Part shown: positions 1 to 5,550 of the stretch, piece by piece | Layout: the number at the start of each line of letters is the position of its first letter | How positions within the stretch are numbered: position 1 is the stretch's first letter | NCBI GenBank assembly: GCA_934667295.1 | Contig: CAKULR010000121.1 | Location: forward strand, 1-5,550 | Direction: 5' to 3' | From: an uncultured Kiritimatiellota bacterium | GTDB lineage: Bacteria > Verrucomicrobiota > Kiritimatiellia > RFP12 > UBA1067 | Length of the DNA: 5,550 nt | The notes under the pieces: generated by a model | The model's database searches: none | The model's input: the letters and a program-made list of their open reading frames with translations, nothing else | Told to the model about the DNA's origin: nothing | Made by a program: the position numbers and the translations under genes

Positions 1-2849
1 TCGCGCAGGTCACGAACCCGCCGATCGACCCGATCCGCGAAGAGCTCGTGATGTCCCTCATGACCTACATCGGCAACGTCGGGAACATCCTCGCCGAGAC
101 GCCCGCGCACGCGCACCTCATCAAGCTGCGCCGCCCCGTGCTGACCGACGACGAACTCGCGCGCCTCGCCACGGTCGAGGACCACGGCTTCGCCTCCCTC
201 CGCATCCCCATCGTCTTCCCGCGCGGCGGCGACGGACGCGCCCTCCGGGTCGCGCTTGACCAGATCTGCGCGACCACGCTGGAGGCGGTGGAGAACGGGC
301 ACCGGATCATCATCCTCTCGGACCATCCGTCCCTCCGTGGCGCGGACACCGTGCCGATTCCCTCCCTCCTCGCCGTCGCCGCCGTGAACCGCGCGCTCGT
401 GAAGGCCGGCCGGCGCCCCTCCGTCGGCCTCATCGTCCAGTCCGGCGAAGTGCGCGAGGTCATGCACTACGCCCTCCTGCTCGGCTTCGGCGCGACGGCC
501 GTCAACCCCTACCTCGCGCTCGCCACCGTCAGCGCGTGCGCGAAGGACGGCGACCTCGTCACGGCCGCCTCGAACTACGTGACCGCCGTCGACAAGGGCC
601 TCCTGAAGATCATGTCGAAGATGGGCATCTCGACCCTCCGCTCCTACCGCAGCGCGCAGATCTTCGAGGCCGTCGGACTCGGCGCGGACGTCGTGCGCGA
701 CTACTTCGGCGGCGTCGCCTCGCCGGTGGGCGGCATCGGGCTCGACGAAATCGCGGCCGCCGCCAACCGCCGCGCCGCCGTCACGCCCCTGGAGGCCACC
801 CTGCCCCCCGGCGGCGAGTACCGCGTGCGCACCGAGGGCGAACGCCACCTCTGGACGCCCCAGGGCCTCGCGGACTTCCGCCTCGCCGTGCGCGCGAACG
901 ACTTCGGCCTCTTCCGGAAGTATACGGACGAGATCGACGACCCGAAGCGGACCGCCATCACCCTCCGTTCGCAGTTCGCCTTCAGGCCCGCCCGGCCCAT
1001 CCCGCTCGACGAGGTCGAACCCGTCGAGTCCATCGTGAAGCACTTCGTGGGCGGCGCGATGTCCCTCGGCTCCCTCTCCCCCGAGGCGCACGAGACCATC
1101 GCCCAGGCGCTGAACGGACTCGGCACCATGTCCAACTGCGGCGAGGGCGGCGAGAACGTCGAGCGCTTCGGCACGGACAAGAACTGCGGCATCAAGCAGG
1201 TCGCCTCCGGCCGCTTCGGCGTGACAATCAACTACCTCCGCCACGCGAAGGACCTCCAGATCAAGCTCGCCCAGGGCGCGAAGCCCGGCGAGGGCGGGCA
1301 GCTCCCCGCGCACAAGGTGAACGCCTTCGTCGGCAGGCTCCGCCACGCGAAGCCCGGGACGACGCTCATCTCCCCGCCGCCGCACCACGACATCTACTCC
1401 ATCGAGGACCTCGCCCAGCTCATCTACGACCTCAAGTGCGCGAACCCGCAGGCGCGCGTCTCGGTGAAGCTCGTCTCCGAGGCCGGCGTCGGCACGATCG
1501 CCGCCGGCGTCGCGAAGGCGCACGCGGATGTCGTCCTCATCTCCGGCTTCGACGGCGGCACCGGCGCCGCGCCGCTCACCTCGATGAAGCACGCCGGCCT
1601 CCCCTGGGAACTCGGCCTCGCCGAGGCGCAGCAGACGCTCATCCGGAACGGTCTGCGCGGCCGCGTCAAACTGCAGGTCGACGGACAGCTCCGCACCGGC
1701 CGCGACATCGTGATCGGCGCCCTTCTCGGCGCGGAGGAGTTCGGCTTCGGCACCACAATGCTCGTCGCGCTCGGCTGCGTCCAGTGCCGCAACTGCAACC
1801 TCAACACCTGCCCCGTCGGCATCGCGACGCAGGACGAGGCGCTGCGCAAGCACTTCGCCGGAAAGATCGAACACCTCCAGACCTACTTCCGCTTCCTCGC
1901 CCAGGAGGTCCGCGAACAGCTCGCCGCCCTCGGCCTCCGTTCGCTCGACGAGGCCGTCGGACGCGCCGACCTGCTCGCGGGAACGGATCCCCGCTTCGAC
2001 TTCACGCCGGTCTTCCACCGCGAGGCGGGCGCCGACGTGCGCTTCAATCCGCAGATCCCCGCATGGCCGCTCGAGAACTACGACCGCGCGGAACTCCTCC
2101 CCGCGCTGAAGGACGCCCTCGCCGCCGGACGGTTGATGGAGATCGACCGCACCGTCGCGAACGTGAACCGCACCGTCGGTACCGAGCTTTCGGGCGAAGT
2201 CGCCGCCCGCTGGGGCGAACAGGGCCTCCCCGACGGCACGCTCACGGTGAACTTCACCGGCGTCGGCGGACAGTCCTTCGGCGCGTTCCTCGCCCACGGC
2301 GTGACCTTCAACCTCCGTGGCGCCGCCAACGACTACGTCGGCAAGGGCCTCTCCGGCGGCATCATCACGATCGCCCCCGAACCCGGCTTCACGGGCGCCG
2401 CCGAGGAGAACGTCGTCGCCGGCAACGTCCTCGCCTACGGCGGAACCTCCGGCAAGGTCTTCGTCAACGGACAGGCCGGCGAGCGCTTCGGCATCCGCAA
2501 CTCGGGCGTCACGCTCGTCGCGGAGGGCATCGGCGACCACGGCTGCGAGTACATGACCGGCGGCAAGGTGCTCGTGCTCGGCCCCACCGGCGTCAACTTC
2601 GCCGCCGGCATGACGGGCGGCGTCGCCTACGTCTACGACGAGGACGGCACGCTCGACCTCAACTCGAACCTCGACTCGATCGACCTCACGCCCGTCGAGG
2701 CCGGTTCGCCCGACGAGGCCGATCTGCTCGCCCTCATGGACGAACACATCGCCCGTACCGGCTCCGCCAAGGCGAAACGCCTCCGCGCCGACTGGGAGAA
2801 CGTCCGCCCGAAGTTCGTCGCCGTCGTCCCCGTCAGAAGCGCGAGCTAG
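1..2849 (+). CDS. gltB: Glutamate synthase (GOGAT) large subunit, C-terminal part, 5' end outside window
   Basis: The reading frame is already open at the left edge (first full codon at nt 3) and gives 948 residues ending at TAG 2847-2849. The GTG at 48 is internal, because the residues before it (QVTNPPIDPIREE) are a hallmark GltB stretch. The N-terminal glutaminase domain with its catalytic Cys, roughly the first third of the usual ~1500 residues, is missing. Visible in order are the central domain (about residues 1-250), the FMN-binding synthase domain (about 340-670), which joins ammonia to 2-oxoglutarate, and the C-terminal glycine-rich beta-helix domain (about 720-880). Family motifs include KGLLKIMSKMGIST, AQGAKPGEGGQLP, LISPPPHHDIYSIEDLAQLI and FDGGTGAAP. 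The 3Fe-4S ligands are C592, C598 and C603 in GCVQCRNCNLNTCPVG (C-x5-C-x4-C), with an additional C595 between the first two. Residue 379 is Cys in SNCGEGGEN, where relatives I recall have Thr or Ser. gltD follows 150 bp downstream, so the two are probably co-transcribed. The identification is secure. Confidence 0.97.
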   Translation, partial: AQVTNPPIDPIREELVMSLMTYIGNVGNILAETPAHAHLIKLRRPVLTDDELARLATVEDHGFASLRIPIVFPRGGDGRALRVALDQICATTLEAVENGHRIIILSDHPSLRGADTVPIPSLLAVAAVNRALVKAGRRPSVGLIVQSGEVREVMHYALLLGFGATAVNPYLALATVSACAKDGDLVTAASNYVTAVDKGLLKIMSKMGISTLRSYRSAQIFEAVGLGADVVRDYFGGVASPVGGIGLDEIAAAANRRAAVTPLEATLPPGGEYRVRTEGERHLWTPQGLADFRLAVRANDFGLFRKYTDEIDDPKRTAITLRSQFAFRPARPIPLDEVEPVESIVKHFVGGAMSLGSLSPEAHETIAQALNGLGTMSNCGEGGENVERFGTDKNCGIKQVASGRFGVTINYLRHAKDLQIKLAQGAKPGEGGQLPAHKVNAFVGRLRHAKPGTTLISPPPHHDIYSIEDLAQLIYDLKCANPQARVSVKLVSEAGVGTIAAGVAKAHADVVLISGFDGGTGAAPLTSMKHAGLPWELGLAEAQQTLIRNGLRGRVKLQVDGQLRTGRDIVIGALLGAEEFGFGTTMLVALGCVQCRNCNLNTCPVGIATQDEALRKHFAGKIEHLQTYFRFLAQEVREQLAALGLRSLDEAVGRADLLAGTDPRFDFTPVFHREAGADVRFNPQIPAWPLENYDRAELLPALKDALAAGRLMEIDRTVANVNRTVGTELSGEVAARWGEQGLPDGTLTVNFTGVGGQSFGAFLAHGVTFNLRGAANDYVGKGLSGGIITIAPEPGFTGAAEENVVAGNVLAYGGTSGKVFVNGQAGERFGIRNSGVTLVAEGIGDHGCEYMTGGKVLVLGPTGVNFAAGMTGGVAYVYDEDGTLDLNSNLDSIDLTPVEAGSPDEADLLALMDEHIARTGSAKAKRLRADWENVRPKFVAVVPVRSAS

Positions 2850-2863
2850 AATTGAGTCGCTTC

Positions 2864-2887
2864 GCTTTAAGTCGTTAAGTGGTTAAG
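2864..2887 (-). repeat. Three inverted copies of the CTTAACYA octamer
   Basis: Read on the + strand these are GCTTTAAG, TCGTTAAG and TGGTTAAG. Their complements (CTTAACCA, CTTAACGA, CTTAAAGC) match the units of the longer array at 2925-2996 in opposite orientation. The first unit begins 14 bp after the gltB stop. The block can pair with 2965-2985 with one mismatch in 21 bp across a 77-nt loop, or less well with 2933-2956. Function is unknown; it could be a recombination-prone repeat, a DNA-binding array or an RNA hairpin between operon genes. Confidence 0.8.
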
Positions 2888-2924
2888 TTGCGTGCGGATT
2901 TAACTTTATCATTCAACCTCATCG

Positions 2925-2996
2925 CTTATCGACTTAACCATTTAACCACTTAACTACTTAACTACTTAACCACTTAACTACTTAATCACTTAATCT
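2925..2996 (+). repeat. Tandem 8-bp repeat array, nine units, consensus CTTAACYA
   Basis: Nine head-to-tail octamers are in perfect 8-bp register: CTTATCGA, CTTAACCA, TTTAACCA, CTTAACTA, CTTAACTA, CTTAACCA, CTTAACTA, CTTAATCA, CTTAATCT. Divergence grows toward the ends, as in arrays that expand by slippage. The array is AT-rich within GC-rich DNA and ends 3 bp before the gltD ATG, so it takes up the place where a ribosome binding site would be. There are no spacers between units, which rules out a CRISPR array. The seven central units carry the core TTAA. A role as a protein-binding array or as a translation or transcription modulator for gltD is possible but not shown. Confidence 0.9.
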
Positions 2997-2999
2997 CCC

Positions 3000-4364
3000 A
3001 TGAGCCGCATTCACGACATCTACCGCGACGTGGACGAACGCCGCCACGACTTCCGGGAAGTCGAACGCCGCCTCCAGGCGGATGACATCCGCCAGCAGGT
3101 TTCACGCTGCATGAATTGCGGGCAGCCTTTCTGCCATGCCTACGGTTGCCCGCTCGGCAACCTCGTCCCCGACCAGAACCGCGCCGTCGCGGACGGCGAC
3201 GACCGGCGCGCCTACGAGCTTCTGAGCCGGCATTCCGACTTCCCGGAGTTCACCGCCCGCGTCTGCCCCGCCCTCTGCGAGGCGAGCTGCGTCCACCAGC
3301 TCGACGAGGAGTCGGTCATGGTGCGCCAGTCGGAGAAGCACATCATCGAAACCGCCTTCGCGAAGGGCTGGGTCAAGCCGCGTCCGCCGGCGGCCGAGAA
3401 CGGGAAGTCCGTCGCCGTCGTCGGCGCGGGCCCGGCGGGCCTTTCCGCCGCCGTCACGCTCCGCCGCAAGGGCTACAGGGTGACGGTCTACGAGAAGAAC
3501 GCCGACATCGGCGGCCTCCTCCGCTACGGCATCCCCTGCTTCAAGCTCGACAAGGCCCTCATCAAACGCCGCCGCGCCCTGCTCGAAGCCGAGGGCATTG
3601 CGTTCGTGACGGGCGTCGAGGTCGGCACGGACATCTCCGCCGCCTACCTCCAACGCGCGCATGACGCCCTCGTCCTCGCGATCGGCACGCCCGCCGCGCG
3701 CGACCTGAACATTCCCGGACGCGACCAGGACGGCATCCACCTCGCGCTTGAATACCTCTCCCACCAGAACCGCCTCCTGACGGGAGAGGTCGCGTCCACG
3801 CCCGCCACGCTCAACGCCCACGGTAAGCGCGTGCTCGTGATCGGCGGCGGCGACACGGGTTCCGACTGCGTGGGCACGGCGATCCGCCAGGGCGCGCGGA
3901 AGGTCACGCAGATCGAGATCATGCCCCGTCCGCCGGACATGCGCAGCCCCTCCACGCCGTGGCCGCTCTGGCCCTACCAGCTCCGCACGAGTTCCAGCCA
4001 CCATGAAGGCTGTACGCGACGCTGGAACCTCAATTCGCTCCGTTTCCTCGGCACGGACGGCGCCGTCACGGGCGTGGAGGTCGAGATGGTCAAGTGGACG
4101 TTCGCGCCGAACGGCAAGCCGCTCAAGTTCGCGCCCGTCCCCGGCACGAAGGAGGTCATTGAAGCGGATCTGGTCCTTCTCGCGATGGGCTTCACGGGTG
4201 TCCCGAAGGACAACCCCATCGTCGCCCAGTTGGGTCTCGCGCTCACGCCCCGCACGGCCCTCGTCTCGGCCCCGGAACGGAACATCTTCGCGGTCGGCGA
4301 CTGCGCGACGGGCGCCTCCCTCGTCGTCCGCGCCCTCGCCAGCGGCAAATCCCTCCCGCTCTGA
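3000..4364 (+). CDS. gltD: Glutamate synthase (GOGAT) small subunit, NADPH-dependent, FAD and 2x[4Fe-4S]
   Basis: This 454-residue protein supplies electrons to GltB by oxidising NADPH. The N-terminal iron-sulphur domain has cysteines C37, C40, C45 and C50 (CMNCGQPFCHAYGCPLGN) and C89, C93 and C97 (CPALCEASC). The first set is spaced C-x2-C-x4-C-x4-C, with one more residue in the last gap than the common CHxGCPLGN form. The FAD Rossmann motif GAGPAG is at 142-147, the NAD(P)H motif GGGDTGSD at 282-289, and the closing FAD motif AVGD at 431-434. Residue 180 is Cys in YGIPCFKLDK, where Asp is common. An in-frame TAA at 2991 makes ATG 3000 the first possible start, and the N-terminus fits the family. 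No Shine-Dalgarno is visible; the octamer array runs almost to the ATG. The C-terminus (LVVRALASGKSLPL) stops about 8-15 residues before the usual end, losing the last part of the final helix. It is probably in an operon with gltB. Confidence 0.96.
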   Translation: MSRIHDIYRDVDERRHDFREVERRLQADDIRQQVSRCMNCGQPFCHAYGCPLGNLVPDQNRAVADGDDRRAYELLSRHSDFPEFTARVCPALCEASCVHQLDEESVMVRQSEKHIIETAFAKGWVKPRPPAAENGKSVAVVGAGPAGLSAAVTLRRKGYRVTVYEKNADIGGLLRYGIPCFKLDKALIKRRRALLEAEGIAFVTGVEVGTDISAAYLQRAHDALVLAIGTPAARDLNIPGRDQDGIHLALEYLSHQNRLLTGEVASTPATLNAHGKRVLVIGGGDTGSDCVGTAIRQGARKVTQIEIMPRPPDMRSPSTPWPLWPYQLRTSSSHHEGCTRRWNLNSLRFLGTDGAVTGVEVEMVKWTFAPNGKPLKFAPVPGTKEVIEADLVLLAMGFTGVPKDNPIVAQLGLALTPRTALVSAPERNIFAVGDCATGASLVVRALASGKSLPL

Positions 4365-4408
4365 GGTTCCATCCTCCGTCGATTCCCTCCACCCTGTTCT
4401 CAGATAAT

Positions 4409-4470
4409 CCTAATCGTCGCAGTAGAAATGTCGCAATCACGGTTGTGGCATTTCTACTGCGACGATTAGG
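4409..4470 (+). terminator. Long hairpin downstream of gltD, possible terminator or palindromic element
   Basis: A perfect 22-bp inverted repeat pairs 4409-4430 (begins CCTAATCGTCGC, ends GAAATG) with 4449-4470. The 18 nt between can continue the stem by six more pairs, two of them U-G or G-U, leaving a 6-nt loop UCACGG (4437-4442). Those wobble pairs work only in RNA from the + strand; the other strand would have A-C mismatches. The hairpin starts 44 bp after the gltD stop and probably lies in the operon's 3' end. The downstream flank is CTAAATATTT, not a true T-tract, so an intrinsic terminator is only one reading. A 3'-end stabilising structure or an inserted palindromic repeat (REP or MITE type) would look the same. 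Confidence 0.65.
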
Positions 4471-4513
4471 CTAAATATTTCCAGCAGGGGAACACGCCTC
4501 CCAAACACCCCCA

Positions 4514-4556
4514 GTACCACTCTGGTTACGTCAATCAGGGTGGTATGTTCTTTCCC
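4514..4556 (+). terminator. Probable second terminator hairpin with pyrimidine tract, + strand
   Basis: A 14-bp stem pairs 4514-4527 with 4533-4546 around the 5-nt loop ACGUC. It includes three G-U wobbles that again favour RNA read from the + strand. It is followed by GTTCTTTCCCCC, a pyrimidine-rich but imperfect U-tract. Its position about 150 bp after gltD, behind the longer hairpin, suggests it is the actual or a back-up stop for glt operon transcription. The imperfect tail keeps confidence moderate. Confidence 0.5.
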
Positions 4557-4837
4557 CCATCCCCTATCCATCCGTGTACACAATCCCATCACGGACACGT
4601 TGGATGCTTACACGTCACACGAATCTTCAGACACGTCATTATCTTACGCACAAAAATCTCATCCATCCTCCAAAGAAATCGCGTCTTCTACAGTACTGTT
4701 CGTGATTCAGTAACGAGTTCAAAGGCAAAAATGGCATGCTTCCATCAGACAGGACGCATCATGTAGGGTTTCCATCTACTTGTTTCGGGCAAGGCACAGT
4801 TCCCGTCGTACTTAACGGCCTAAAAACTGTACTCAAA

Positions 4838-4854
4838 TGTACCGAGTCGGCACA
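4838..4854 (-). other. Small hairpin, better paired on the minus strand
   Basis: Read on the minus strand, TGTGCCGACTCGGTACA folds into a 7-bp stem including one G-U pair, with loop ACU. It is followed by TTTGAG and, about 16 nt on, by TTTTT. The + strand version has an A-C mismatch in place of the G-U pair. It lies 57-73 nt past the stop codon of the minus-strand gene and might help end that transcript. Confidence 0.3.
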
Positions 4855-4867
4855 CCCTACCTTCTAC

Positions 4868-4894
4868 GGGCCCCTTTCAACACCAGAAAGACCC
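4868..4894 (-). terminator. Hairpin just after the stop of the minus-strand gene, weak terminator candidate
   Basis: On the minus strand, GGGTCTTTC and GAAAGGGGCCC pair around a 7-nt loop (TGGTGTT), with a U-G pair and a two-base bulge. The hairpin begins 16 nt after the TAA at 4913-4911. There is no adjacent T-tract, so a terminator role is inferred from position only. Confidence 0.35.
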
Positions 4895-4910
4895 ACCACG
4901 CACACTGAAA

Positions 4911-5550
4911 TTACTCTAACTCGGCATCCACGGCACGAAAGAGCGCGGCGAACGTGTTGGGACAGCCATGAAGGATCTTTTCGACCATCTGCCGTACCTG
5001 CTTGGGAATCAGTTCGCATCCTGTTTCCCGTCGGCTGACGCGGCGCATCTTCCCGGCCATACGGAATCTCCCGTCAGGCACAACGGGCGTCGACACGTAT
5101 GAACGATCATTGGAGAATACAGAAAGACCACTCCGCTCTTCCGCATGAGATGGCAACAGTGCATCCACGGGAATGGGATCGTGGACATCCACGGCCTGAC
5201 GGAGACGACGCGCAAGGGACTTGTACCGCATGAGCGTCTTATACCGCTCGAAGAGTTCGGGCGTGTTTTCGCGCAACCACGCCTTAATGCCTCCATTACG
5301 GCCTAATATCTCACCATCCGGACCGATACGGAGACAGTTATCCACATAGCATTCGAGGTCTTCGAGAAGTCCTCCAAGCCGGATCTTCGCCTCCGGTGAC
5401 GCCTCGCGCGCGGCGAAGGCAGCGCGCAGGGCCTCCGGTGTCGGGCAGGGATTCGTCGTCGTACGGCGCGTGACGGCACGACGTTCCGCCGCGAGGGCAC
5501 GGCGACGGGCGTTGTCACGCACATAGTAGCGGGAACGGCAGACCCGGCGC
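4911..5550 (-). CDS. Unknown protein, C-terminal 212 residues, 5' end outside window
   Basis: The frame is open at the right edge (last full codon ends at 5549) and stops at TAA 4913-4911. A GTG at 5522 exists, but residues upstream of it (RRVCRSRYY) continue the same Arg-rich style, so I treat the gene as partial. I cannot name the family. The N-terminal ~30 visible residues are very Arg-rich. Residues about 58-120 form the part that looks most constrained: LGGLLEDLECYVDN, then LGRNGGIKAWLREN, then YKTLMRYKSLARRLRQA. It looks helical and basic, compatible with nucleic-acid binding. The C-terminal part (about 120-212) contains FRMAGKMRRVSRRETG and ends AVDAELE. No signal peptide, membrane segment or nucleotide-binding motif is seen. 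Composition is uneven: 77% G+C at 5401-5460 but 48% at 5101-5160. It converges on gltD across a non-coding gap. A mobile-element or multicopy accessory family is a guess; the long open frame supports a real gene. Confidence 0.75.
   Translation of the reverse strand, partial: RRVCRSRYYVRDNARRRALAAERRAVTRRTTTNPCPTPEALRAAFAAREASPEAKIRLGGLLEDLECYVDNCLRIGPDGEILGRNGGIKAWLRENTPELFERYKTLMRYKSLARRLRQAVDVHDPIPVDALLPSHAEERSGLSVFSNDRSYVSTPVVPDGRFRMAGKMRRVSRRETGCELIPKQVRQMVEKILHGCPNTFAALFRAVDAELE

Larger units (their letters stand above)
4365..4910. other. Non-coding gap between convergent genes, composition unlike its neighbours
   Basis: No reading frame here resembles a gene. The stretch contains the two + strand hairpins listed separately and then, from about 4545, a sequence poor in G on the + strand. 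I counted 41 C, 14 G and 46% G+C in 4561-4680, against roughly two-thirds G+C or more in gltB. It also has a perfect 10-bp palindrome ACAGTACTGT at 4690-4699, three ACACGT copies (4595, 4610, 4631), and a possible 7-bp long-range pairing between GTAGGGT (about 4763) and ACCCTAC (about 4854). It could be decayed mobile or plasmid-derived DNA, a long untranslated region, or an unrecognised structured RNA on the minus strand. I see no tRNA, rRNA or known RNA family in it. Confidence 0.6.

Noticed and set aside
48..53. GTG or ATG at 48-53 as the gltB start.
   Set aside because: The frame is open upstream and the preceding residues are a conserved internal GltB motif, so the gene begins outside the window.
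536..2878. A 780-codon open frame overlapping gltB in another frame on the + strand.
   Set aside because: It is extremely Arg/Pro-rich low-complexity translation, typical of a shadow frame of GC-rich coding DNA, and gltB is unmistakable in the other frame.
2925..2996. Possible CRISPR array.
   Set aside because: Units are 8 bp and directly adjacent with no spacers; it is a simple tandem repeat.
3102..4004. A 300-codon minus-strand open frame opposite gltD.
   Set aside because: Its Ala/Arg/Asp-rich translation has no family features and lies wholly opposite the conserved gltD sequence.
4449..4463. CATTTCTACTG resembles the start of Cas12a-type CRISPR repeats.
   Set aside because: The matching 3' half of such a repeat is absent, there is a single copy, and the segment is explained as one arm of the 22-bp inverted repeat.
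4545..4766. A 73-codon + strand ORF in the non-coding gap, preceded by AGGGTGGT.
   Set aside because: The purine stretch is too close to the ATG and is the 3' arm of the terminator-like hairpin; the translation shows no domain or sensible composition.
4811..4818. CTTAACGG as an outlying copy of the octamer repeat.
   Set aside because: A single 7-of-8 match in an AT-richer stretch is expected by chance.
4838..4854. ACCGAGTCGG matches the core of the 3' hairpin of the S. pyogenes Cas9 tracrRNA.
   Set aside because: Only 10 bases match, the orientation and surroundings differ, and there is no cas gene, CRISPR repeat or anti-repeat in the window.
4736..5038. A 100-codon + strand ORF crossing into the minus-strand gene.
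   Set aside because: Its 3' part is antisense to the better-supported minus-strand gene and the rest shows no recognisable protein pattern.

Overview
The window is a high-GC chromosomal segment holding most of a glutamate synthase (GOGAT) locus. It contains the 3' two-thirds of gltB (large subunit, + strand, running off the left edge), then gltD (small subunit, + strand). A roughly 550-bp non-coding gap follows, and then the 3' part of an unrecognised gene on the minus strand that runs off the right edge. The taxon cannot be fixed from this sequence. The two-gene gltB-gltD order, with separate FMN/3Fe-4S and FAD/2x[4Fe-4S] subunits, is that of the bacterial NADPH-type enzyme. The strong C/G preference at third codon positions, the missing Shine-Dalgarno at gltD and the intergenic octamer repeats fit a high-GC Gram-negative. 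A PVC-type lineage (Verrucomicrobiota, Kiritimatiellota or Lentisphaerota) is my weak guess from general impression.

Layout: 1-2849 is partial gltB. 2850-2999 is an intergenic spacer built largely of an 8-bp repeat (consensus CTTAACYA). It has three inverted units on the left and nine direct units on the right, and ends 3 bp before the gltD start. 3000-4364 is gltD, complete, with an unusually short C-terminal end. 4365-4910 has no convincing gene. It has two + strand hairpins (4409-4470 with a perfect 22-bp inverted repeat, and 4514-4546 followed by a pyrimidine tract). It then becomes an AT-richer, G-poor stretch (46% G+C in 4561-4680, with 41 C against 14 G on the + strand), with small minus-strand hairpins near its right end. 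4911-5550 is the C-terminal 212 residues of an unknown, basic, probably helical protein.

GltB and GltD together convert 2-oxoglutarate, glutamine and NADPH to two glutamates. GltD takes electrons from NADPH through FAD and its iron-sulphur clusters. GltB carries them through a 3Fe-4S centre to FMN and uses ammonia from its glutaminase domain, which lies outside the window. The convergent gene has no evident functional link to them.

The points most worth a second look are the octamer array inside the glt operon, the long hairpin just after gltD together with the shortened GltD terminus, and the unknown convergent protein with its steep internal GC gradient. I found no clear evidence of a new multi-gene system; the unassigned material is the repeat array, the non-coding gap and the orphan gene.
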